Assembly: GCA_021805265.1 (NCBI GenBank)
Contig: JAJZFR010000177.1
Location: 1 to 14,536 of the forward strand
Source: Acidobacteriota bacterium
Lineage (GTDB): Bacteria > Acidobacteriota > Terriglobia > Terriglobales > Acidobacteriaceae
Direction of reading: 5' to 3'
DNA length: 14,536 bases
Numbering within the stretch: the first letter of the stretch is position 1; every line of letters starts with the position of its first letter. The position numbers and the translations under genes are program-made. The notes under the pieces were generated by a model. That model searched no databases. It had not been told where the DNA came from and worked only from the letters and a program-made list of their open reading frames with translations. Positions 1-5,322 of this stretch are shown here, in pieces.

Positions 1-226
1 CGAGAGGAATAGGGTCAAAGCCGCCACGGGCGAGGGGGTGGCAACGCAGGAGGCGCTTGAGCGCGAGCCAGGCTCCGGCAGGTGCGCCGTAGGCCTGAAT
101 GGCTTCGACGGCATACTCGGAGCAGGTGGGCTGATAGCGACAGCCGCCGGGGAACACGGAATGGATTGCGGGCGAAATCCAGCGGCGGTATAAAGCGAGC
201 GCTGCGAGCAGCAGACGCGCGATCAC
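1..226 (-). CDS. yidD: YidD membrane protein insertion efficiency factor (partial)
   Basis: Reading the minus strand from a GTG at 226-224 gives about 75 residues up to the window edge, where the 3' end is missing. The family hallmark is clear: an amphipathic N-terminus (RLLLAALALYRRWISP), then GGCRYQPTCSEYAVEAI and RLLRCHPLARGGFDP, with the three conserved cysteines of YidD in place. In known systems YidD is a small inner-membrane-associated protein that assists YidC-dependent insertion. The GTG overlaps the rnpA stop codon (GTGA), so translational coupling is likely. This is the usual rpmH-rnpA-yidD(-yidC) gene order, and yidC would be expected next, off the left edge. The frame stays open upstream of the GTG, so the exact start is inferred from the overlap and from normal YidD N-terminal length. 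Confidence 0.93.
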   Translation of the reverse strand, partial: MIARLLLAALALYRRWISPAIHSVFPGGCRYQPTCSEYAVEAIQAYGAPAGAWLALKRLLRCHPLARGGFDPIPL

Positions 227-765
227 GAGGTGCGCCCAGGTTTCTGACTGGGTGAAGGGAGGGCTGCGCGACCCTCCGAAGCCGACGCGGAGCGCTGCCG
301 GACGGCGGGGGTCTGTGTGGGAACGACAGCGTAGGGTTTTCTCGCCGCCGGGGTAGCGGGATTGAGCGCCTGCTCTGCGGCGCGGGAGAAGATGCTGTGG
401 ACTTCGGCGTTCAACTGGCTGAAATCGATGGTCAGGACAACGCGTTTGGGATGGAGGATGAGATCGACGCCAGCGGGCAGAGAGGCAAGATGATTGCGAA
501 TTGCGGCGCGCATTCTTCGCTTGATGCGATTGCGTTCGTGGGCCTTGCCGATGACCTTGCCGACGGTAAGGCCGACGCGCGCCGGGCCGAGCGGATTCTG
601 TTCCTGACTTAGTTCCTGGCGCAGCGAGAAGAACCAGCTCATCGAAGCCGAGAACTGCTTGCGCGAGGCCTGGTAGGCGCGCTGATAGTCAGCGTGACGA
701 TGTAGCCTGGCATCGCGCCACTCGATACGGGGTTGGGAGATTGGGGGCTGGACAGGTGCTGGCAT
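223..765 (-). CDS. rnpA: Ribonuclease P protein component
   Basis: This 180-residue protein is the protein subunit of RNase P, which works with the RnpB RNA to remove 5' leaders from pre-tRNAs. The signature is RVGLTVGKVIGKAHERNRIKRRMR at about residues 63-86 (RNR..KR core). It is preceded by the substrate-binding segment around LHRHADYQRAYQ (residues 21-32) and followed by the typical DLILHPKR element. The family is normally about 110-130 residues. Here a Pro/Ser/Ala/Arg-rich tail of about 45 residues follows the globular part and looks disordered. The ATG at 765 has only a weak GGAAG upstream. The gap to rpmH is 268 bp, unusually wide for this pair, and contains a T-run on the minus strand near 895-902 but no convincing hairpin. 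It overlaps yidD by 4 bp. Confidence 0.95.
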   Translation of the reverse strand: MPAPVQPPISQPRIEWRDARLHRHADYQRAYQASRKQFSASMSWFFSLRQELSQEQNPLGPARVGLTVGKVIGKAHERNRIKRRMRAAIRNHLASLPAGVDLILHPKRVVLTIDFSQLNAEVHSIFSRAAEQALNPATPAARKPYAVVPTQTPAVRQRSASASEGRAALPSPSQKPGRTS

Positions 766-1033
766 GGCTGCTTCCGTTGCGTCGATGGCGGGGAGAGCCT
801 GACCGGGTGGCTATAGGCTGGCTCGGCGAAATCTTGCCCGGCGGTGCCGGAGTGCCTGCTGGCAGCACGAGAGCCGTGGCAAATGCGGAAGGCTACAAAA
901 AACACGCTTGGTCTTGAACCGGTTGCGACTCCTGAATGGATTTGCAGAAGTCGCTTCCTGAGCAGTATTTGCGTGAGGCTGAGCAATAGCGTAAGGCTGA
1001 TAGTTGCGAAGCGGTGTTTCCTGGCGCGGCGAA

Positions 1034-1189
1034 CTAGTCGCGGAAGCCCGCGCTGACGGCAACCCGCCTGCGACCCTGGGCGCGACGACGGCTGAGTACG
1101 GCGGCCCCGCTCTTGGTCTTCATTCTGGCCCGAAAGCCATGAGTTTTAACGCGCTTCCGGCGATTGGGCTGAAATGTGCGTTTGGGCAT
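1034..1189 (-). CDS. rpmH: 50S ribosomal protein L34
   Basis: This 51-residue, strongly basic protein is L34, a structural protein of the large ribosomal subunit. It starts MPKRTFQPNRRKRVKTHGFR and continues ARMKTKSGAAVLSRRRAQGRR, which matches the L34 pattern along its whole length. Most L34 proteins are 44-47 residues, so a few extra C-terminal residues (VSAGFRD) are present. The frame stays open upstream, but the ATG at 1189-1187 is chosen because it begins the universally conserved MPKRT(F/Y)QP sequence and has a good AGGAG ribosome binding site 8 nt ahead. It is the first gene of the minus-strand rpmH-rnpA-yidD cluster, divergent from dnaA. Confidence 0.97.
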   Translation of the reverse strand: MPKRTFQPNRRKRVKTHGFRARMKTKSGAAVLSRRRAQGRRRVAVSAGFRD

Positions 1190-1197
1190 GATGTGCG

Positions 1198-1202
1198 CTC
1201 CT
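1198..1202 (-). promoter_or_regulatory. rpmH ribosome binding site
   Basis: AGGAG on the minus strand lies 8 nt before the ATG at 1189. It decides the start codon, because the open frame extends well upstream of the true L34 N-terminus. Confidence 0.8.
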
Positions 1203-1243
1203 GAATGGTTAAAGTCCTGAGTTTGCAGGCAAAGTTCTATCTT

Positions 1244-1264
1244 ACCGCAAGTTGCGGTTTTTTT
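1244..1264 (+). terminator. Terminator-like hairpin with T-run, or A-tract of the rpmH promoter
   Basis: ACCGCAA (1244-1250) and TTGCGGT (1252-1258) are perfect inverted repeats. As a hairpin this gives a 5-bp stem with a 5-nt loop, followed directly by seven T (1258-1264) on the plus strand. It would stop plus-strand transcription, but no plus-strand gene lies upstream. On the minus strand the same bases form an A-tract some 55-75 bp ahead of the rpmH start, where an UP-like element could sit. The two readings cannot be separated from sequence alone. Confidence 0.35.
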
Positions 1265-1474
1265 CCATCTCTGCTCCCGTCGCGGTGATCGTCGTGCCTG
1301 GTGGTCGCGGTCTCGCGGCAATGACGAGCGGCAAGACGAGAATCGAGAATGGCAGGATGGCTCGGGGGCGGGATTTTGTTACAGAAAATTGAAATTGCGG
1401 AGGCGATTTTTCTGCACTCGCGGGCAGGTTTCACCATGCTTGGTGCATCTCGATTTTCGAATGTGAACGGGGTG

Positions 1475-1502
1475 TTGCAGAGGCCACGAATTGTGCTAGT
1501 AT
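1475..1502 (+). promoter_or_regulatory. Candidate distal dnaA promoter (P1)
   Basis: TTGCAG (1475-1480), a 16-nt spacer and TAGTAT (1497-1502) resemble a weak sigma70-type promoter. It would give a leader of about 250 nt for dnaA containing the 1622-1647 hairpin. Matches to consensus are only 3/6 and 4/6. Confidence 0.25.
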
Positions 1503-1621
1503 CAGACCCGTTCACAACATTCACGGATGTTCGTACAAACCGGCGCACTCCTCGAATGGGTAGCTGTTTTCAGGTGTTCCAGCCCGGACGATTCATGAGT
1601 AGATGGAAGCGTGAAAGACGA

Positions 1622-1670
1622 AAGCAGCGAAGGAGGCTTCGCCGCTTGCGGGAGTATTTTTTGTTTTTTT
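1622..1670 (+). other. Hairpin followed by T-rich stretch in the dnaA leader
   Basis: Bases 1622-1632 and 1637-1647 pair at 10 of 11 positions around a GAGG loop (one A-C mismatch). Nine bases later comes a run of six T, a G, then seven T (1657-1670). The gap between stem and T-run is larger than in a standard intrinsic terminator. Possibilities are an attenuator or insulator upstream of dnaA, or an AT-rich unwinding patch. It lies between the two candidate dnaA promoters. Confidence 0.35.
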
Positions 1671-1686
1671 GAAGGCATGTAAGTGG

Positions 1687-1713
1687 TTGAGGTATCGGGC
1701 CGAAGAGTAGTAT
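1687..1713 (+). promoter_or_regulatory. Candidate proximal dnaA promoter (P2)
   Basis: TTGAGG (1687-1692), a 15-nt spacer and TAGTAT (1708-1713) lie about 47 bp before the dnaA start. The -10 hexamer and the following CAG are identical to those of P1. The short spacer makes this uncertain. Confidence 0.3.
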
Positions 1714-1759
1714 CAGTGATTCCGAATCGTGGATTCCAAAACCAGCAAGGAAGTTCTCC

Positions 1760-3199
1760 ATGACATTTGCAACTGCGCCAGCTACGCCCGTGAATCCGTG
1801 GGCGCAGATTCTGGCGGCACTCGAGAAGAAGATCAACCGACAATCGTTCGAGACGTGGTTGAAACCGACGCGCTTCAGTCACGTTGTGGGTAAGACGCTG
1901 TATGTTCGCATCCCGACGGAGGAGTTTCACCACATCGGGGACAAGTACAGCGACCTGGTGCAGGAGGCGATCGACCTGTTTTCACTGGAGTTGGAGAATG
2001 TGGTTTTTGTAACGGCGGAGTTGGATCCGTCGCAGCCTCCGATCCGCAAGGATGGTGGCTTTGGCCCTTTGCCGACCCATGCTCCGACAGCGCCGCAGCC
2101 GAGCAACAACGGGCGCCGGCAGTCGCCATTGACCGAGCCGCAGGGCCGGGAGCAGCAGGGTCGCTTCGACTGGTCCACGGCAGCGCAGTTGAACCCGCGT
2201 TACACGTTTGACAACTTCGTGATCGGCAATGGAAATCAGTTTGCGCGGGCGGCTTCTCTGGCCGCGGCGGAGCGGCCCGGCAAGGCCTACAACCCGTTGT
2301 TTCTGTATGGGGGCGTGGGACTGGGCAAGACCCACCTGATGCATGCGATCGGGCATGAGGTGAAGCGGCGGCAGCCGATGGCGAGCCTGTATTACGTGAC
2401 GGCGGAAAAGTTTCTGAACGAGATGATCAACTCGATTCGCAACGACCGGATGACCAGCTTCCGGGATCGTTTTCGCGGCGTGGACGTGCTGCTGATCGAC
2501 GACATCCAGTTCATCGCGCAGAAGGAGCGGGTGCAGGAGGAGTTCTTCCATACCTTCAACGCGCTGCACGAAAGCATGAAGCAGGTAGTGATCGCTTCGG
2601 ATCGTCCGCCGAAGGAACTGGCGGAGATTGAGGAGCGTCTGCGGTCGCGCTTCGAGTGGGGATTGATCGCGGACATTCAGCCGCCAGATCTAGAGACGAA
2701 GGTAGCGATTCTGCAGAAGAAGGCAGAGAGCGAGCAGATGTCCTTGCCGACGGACGTGGCGATGTTCATCGCGTCGAACGTGCGGACCAATGTGCGCGAG
2801 CTGGAAGGCGCGCTGGTGCGGCTGTTTGCGTGGTGCCAGATGAACGGGATGGAGATCACGCTGCAATCGACGCAGCAATGTCTGAAGCAGTTCATCGACA
2901 CGCAGGCGCGGCGCATCTCGATCGATGCGATCCAGAAAGCGGTGGCGGAAAACTTTGGCATGCGGGTGAGCGAGCTGAAGCAGAAGAACAACTCGCGCGC
3001 AGTGGTGGTTCCGCGCCAGATTGCGATGTATCTGGCGAAGAATCTGACGGAGGCGAGCCTTCCGGAGATAGGACGCCAGTTCGGCGGCAAACACCACACG
3101 ACAGTGATGCACTCGATCGCCAAGATCGATGAGTTGCGGCGCAGCGACAAGGACCTGAACCTGACGATCAACAAGCTGCAGGAGACGTTGAACGGATAG
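1760..3199 (+). CDS. dnaA: Chromosomal replication initiator protein DnaA
   Basis: This 479-residue protein is the AAA+ ATPase that binds DnaA boxes, melts the origin and helps load the replicative helicase. Domain I (about 12-90, WAQILAALEKKINRQSFETWL) mediates self-association and helicase contacts. Domain II (about 90-145) is a Pro/Gln-rich linker. Domain III carries Walker A GGVGLGKT (184-191), Walker B LLIDDIQF (244-251), sensor 1 IASDRPP (278-284), the arginine-finger box RLRSRFEWG (293-301) and sensor 2 NVRELEGAL (344-352). Domain IV holds the DNA-binding signature GRQFGGKHHTTVMHSIAKID (438-457). Length and motif order are normal and nothing is missing. The ATG at 1760 has AAGGA at 1747-1751 with 8-nt spacing. 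It is divergent from rpmH and convergent with the downstream glycosidase. Confidence 0.98.
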   Translation: MTFATAPATPVNPWAQILAALEKKINRQSFETWLKPTRFSHVVGKTLYVRIPTEEFHHIGDKYSDLVQEAIDLFSLELENVVFVTAELDPSQPPIRKDGGFGPLPTHAPTAPQPSNNGRRQSPLTEPQGREQQGRFDWSTAAQLNPRYTFDNFVIGNGNQFARAASLAAAERPGKAYNPLFLYGGVGLGKTHLMHAIGHEVKRRQPMASLYYVTAEKFLNEMINSIRNDRMTSFRDRFRGVDVLLIDDIQFIAQKERVQEEFFHTFNALHESMKQVVIASDRPPKELAEIEERLRSRFEWGLIADIQPPDLETKVAILQKKAESEQMSLPTDVAMFIASNVRTNVRELEGALVRLFAWCQMNGMEITLQSTQQCLKQFIDTQARRISIDAIQKAVAENFGMRVSELKQKNNSRAVVVPRQIAMYLAKNLTEASLPEIGRQFGGKHHTTVMHSIAKIDELRRSDKDLNLTINKLQETLNG

Positions 3200-3216
3200 G
3201 CCAGATCAAGGAAAGA

Positions 3217-3258
3217 AAAACAGGCCGCGCATCGGAGACTCGATGCGCGGCCTGTTTT
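3217..3258. terminator. Bidirectional intrinsic terminator between dnaA and the GH51 gene
   Basis: A perfect 18-bp inverted repeat (arms 3217-3234 and 3241-3258, loop GAGACT) has a GC-rich core and A/T ends. On the plus strand it finishes in TTTT, on the minus strand in TTTTTC plus TTT. It lies 17 bp after the dnaA stop and 28 bp after the stop of the convergent gene, so it can serve both transcripts. Confidence 0.92.
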
Positions 3259-3286
3259 GTATTGCTGCTGAATCCGCGAAGCGGAG

Positions 3287-5209
3287 CTACTTTGTCTTGA
3301 TCTCGAGGACTTCGACGGTGTAGCCGGGAATGGGATGGTCGATGGTCTCGCCACTCACGGGTACCGTTGTCTCCGACGGAACGATGTGGCTGGGGTTGGC
3401 GATGGAGTTGGTGTCGGCGGTGGTAGCGGCATGGAGCCGGATGAGCTTTGCGGTCGGGGCAACGCTGGATGCGCCTTGCAGTTGAATGTGGAGCCTCTGC
3501 GTCGTGGGTGAGGCGTTGACCAGCTTGACGAAAATCGTCCCGTCGGATTTGCGCTCGGTGACCGAGTCAAAGACGCGTGGGCCGGCGCCGGTGATCTCGG
3601 ACTGGGGCACCTGGTCGCCGAGATGACTGGCAAACAAAGCCAGCGCGTAATAGCTGGGCGAGCCGTAGCTGTGGAGTCCGTCGTAGCCGATCAGGTCGGG
3701 GTGCCACTGCATTCCGCCGGGGTTGACGTTGACCAGCATGGGCGCGTAGCTCGAGATGGCGACGAGGTCGCTGTTGCGTTCGAGGCCGGTGAGCCAAGCG
3801 GCGTCGCCGAGGGCCGCGCCAAAGTCCGCTGTGGGCGTGCCTTCCATGGTGGCGTATTCGCCGACGAAAATCTTCGGTCCGTTGCGATCCGAGTTGTCGT
3901 AGTGGTGGGTGTCTGTGAAGAATTCTTCGGCGCTCTTGTAGTAGTGATCGTCGATGACATCGGGCTTGCGGCTGGTGACGGGCGCGGTCGCGATCAAGGG
4001 CAGCGCGGGGTATTTTGCCTTGATGGCATCAAAGAACTGGGCGAAGCGTCCGTCGTAGCTCTTTGACCGGTCGAACTCGTCTTCGTTGCCGATCTCGAGA
4101 TAACTGATTTTGAAGGGCGCAGGATGTCCGTCACGGACGCGCTCGGCTCCCCATTTGGTATCTGGGCCTCCGGTTGCGTATTCGATCTCGTCGAGTGCGT
4201 CCTGGACGTAGGGTTCGAGGTCCTTGCCGGGCGCGACGTGCTCCTGCTTCATCGAGTAGCCGGCGTAGACGGCGAGTACGGGCTGCATGTCGAGGTCTTC
4301 GCACCACTCGAAGAATTCGAGCAGGCCGAGGCCGTCGGAGGAGTGGTAACTCCAGGGGCTGGGGTGGGTGGGTCGATCAACCATGGGTCCGATGGTTTTC
4401 TTCCAGTCGTATCGCTCGGAGATGTGGTCGCCCTCGAGGTAATTGCCGCCGGGGAAGCGGAGAAAGGCCGGATGCAGCCCGGCCATGCGCTGCATGAGGT
4501 CGATGCGAAAGCCATTGGGGCGGTTGCGATAGGTGGGGGGAAAGACGGAGACGAGGGTCATCCAGAGCGAGCCGGGGTGGGCGACGGTAATCTCCAGATG
4601 GTTGTCGGTCGAGGGGATGATCTGGCCGGTGCGCAGGGTGGCGGAGTACTGCTTCCAGTCGGTTCCGATGGTGGGGAGGGTGGCGCTGGCGACAGCCTTG
4701 CCGGTTGCGTTGTTGACCAGGCTGAGCGTGACCGCGCCGAGCGATGCGGAGTCGGCGCGGGCGTAAAGCGAGGCGCTGTAGGCGGTCTCAGGGCGGAGCG
4801 GATAGCCCCAGAAGCCGTTATTGCGCACACCGACCGGTTCGGCCTGGCTGGCGGTGGTGGCGGTGAGCCGGAGGCTGTTGGGGAGCGCCGCCGACGGGCC
4901 GGTGGTCTTGTCCATGGCCATTGCGCCGCCCGCTGCGGCATTCTGGATAAGTTGCCAGTCCTGCTGTTCCCATCCGCCGTCGCGAAGGGTTCGGTTGCGC
5001 ACCATCTCAGGATAGAGGCCGCCATCGTAGGAGTAGTTGATCTCTTCGGTCATGAGGCCGTAGAGGGTGGGGCTGACGGCGTGGAGCGGCTTGTCGGCGT
5101 GGATGGTGAGTACCGCGGGCGACTGGGCGAGGAGCAGGGTAGCCGTGAGAAACGGAGTCGCCAGAAGTTGCGGGCGGAAAAAGTTCAATGCGGATCGGAT
5201 GTCGGTCAT
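3287..5209 (-). CDS. Secreted GH51 alpha-L-arabinofuranosidase
   Basis: From the ATG at 5209 the protein has 640 residues. A hydrophobic N-terminal segment (about residues 17-30, ATPFLTATLLLAQS) looks like a signal peptide, so export to the periplasm or outside is likely. The N-terminal GH51 core starts with SPTLYGLMTEEINYSYDGGLYPEMVRNR. A carbohydrate-binding beta-sandwich of CBM4_9-like character follows at about 125-225. The catalytic barrel shows FLRFPGGNYLEG (249-260), the acid/base motif LEIGNEDEFD (E376) and the nucleophile motif IFVGEYATMEGT (E451). A C-terminal beta domain completes it. Family members release terminal L-arabinofuranose from arabinan, arabinoxylan and similar side chains; the exact substrate is inferred. 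The frame remains open back to a TTG at 5299, but the ATG is preferred because the signal peptide follows it and a GAGG lies 8 nt upstream. It lies downstream of the molybdopterin gene on the same strand with a 113-bp gap. Confidence 0.9.
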   Translation of the reverse strand: MTDIRSALNFFRPQLLATPFLTATLLLAQSPAVLTIHADKPLHAVSPTLYGLMTEEINYSYDGGLYPEMVRNRTLRDGGWEQQDWQLIQNAAAGGAMAMDKTTGPSAALPNSLRLTATTASQAEPVGVRNNGFWGYPLRPETAYSASLYARADSASLGAVTLSLVNNATGKAVASATLPTIGTDWKQYSATLRTGQIIPSTDNHLEITVAHPGSLWMTLVSVFPPTYRNRPNGFRIDLMQRMAGLHPAFLRFPGGNYLEGDHISERYDWKKTIGPMVDRPTHPSPWSYHSSDGLGLLEFFEWCEDLDMQPVLAVYAGYSMKQEHVAPGKDLEPYVQDALDEIEYATGGPDTKWGAERVRDGHPAPFKISYLEIGNEDEFDRSKSYDGRFAQFFDAIKAKYPALPLIATAPVTSRKPDVIDDHYYKSAEEFFTDTHHYDNSDRNGPKIFVGEYATMEGTPTADFGAALGDAAWLTGLERNSDLVAISSYAPMLVNVNPGGMQWHPDLIGYDGLHSYGSPSYYALALFASHLGDQVPQSEITGAGPRVFDSVTERKSDGTIFVKLVNASPTTQRLHIQLQGASSVAPTAKLIRLHAATTADTNSIANPSHIVPSETTVPVSGETIDHPIPGYTVEVLEIKTK

Positions 5210-5271
5210 GGTGCGGGCCTCGGGATAGAACAAGCTGAAAGAAACTGGAAAGGTTTTCCTGAGTGCCCGAG

Positions 5272-5299
5272 TGTATCGCTTTACCGCAATGACGCGCAA
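5272..5299 (-). promoter_or_regulatory. Candidate promoter of the GH51 gene
   Basis: On the minus strand TTGCGC, a 16-nt spacer and GATACA precede the ATG at 5209 by about 60 bp. The hexamers are weak matches. It is proposed mainly because it lies in the 113-bp gap between two same-strand genes. Confidence 0.25.
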
Positions 5300-5322
5300 G
5301 GGTGGGCTGGCTGCGTGGAAAG

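Larger units (their letters stand above)
1190..1759. other. Divergent rpmH/dnaA intergenic region (570 bp)
   Basis: This spacer separates the divergent rpmH and dnaA genes and must hold promoters in both directions. I see a hairpin with a T-run (1244-1264), a second hairpin followed by a T-rich stretch (1622-1670), a repeated TAGTATCAG 9-mer (1497-1505 and 1708-1716), and a small inverted repeat GAATC-GTG-GATTC (1724-1736) just before the dnaA ribosome binding site. No sequence close to the TTATNCACA DnaA box was found by eye on either strand, so an origin here is not supported. No protein-coding gene is convincing in it. Confidence 0.7.

Noticed and set aside
1349..1672. 107-codon plus-strand ORF in the dnaA upstream spacer, including a very basic 25-residue end from 1595
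   Set aside because: No ribosome binding site before either ATG, no recognisable sequence, and it overlaps candidate regulatory hairpins. The basic stretch comes from purine-rich DNA.
1242..5289. TTGCGGTAA (minus strand) upstream of both rpmH (1242-1250) and the GH51 gene (5281-5289) as a shared regulatory site
   Set aside because: The two copies lie at different distances from their genes, and 9-mer repeats are expected by chance in a window this long.
5210..5299. N-terminal extension of the GH51 protein from a TTG at 5299
   Set aside because: The internal ATG at 5209 begins a normal signal peptide; the extension would bury it by 30 residues.
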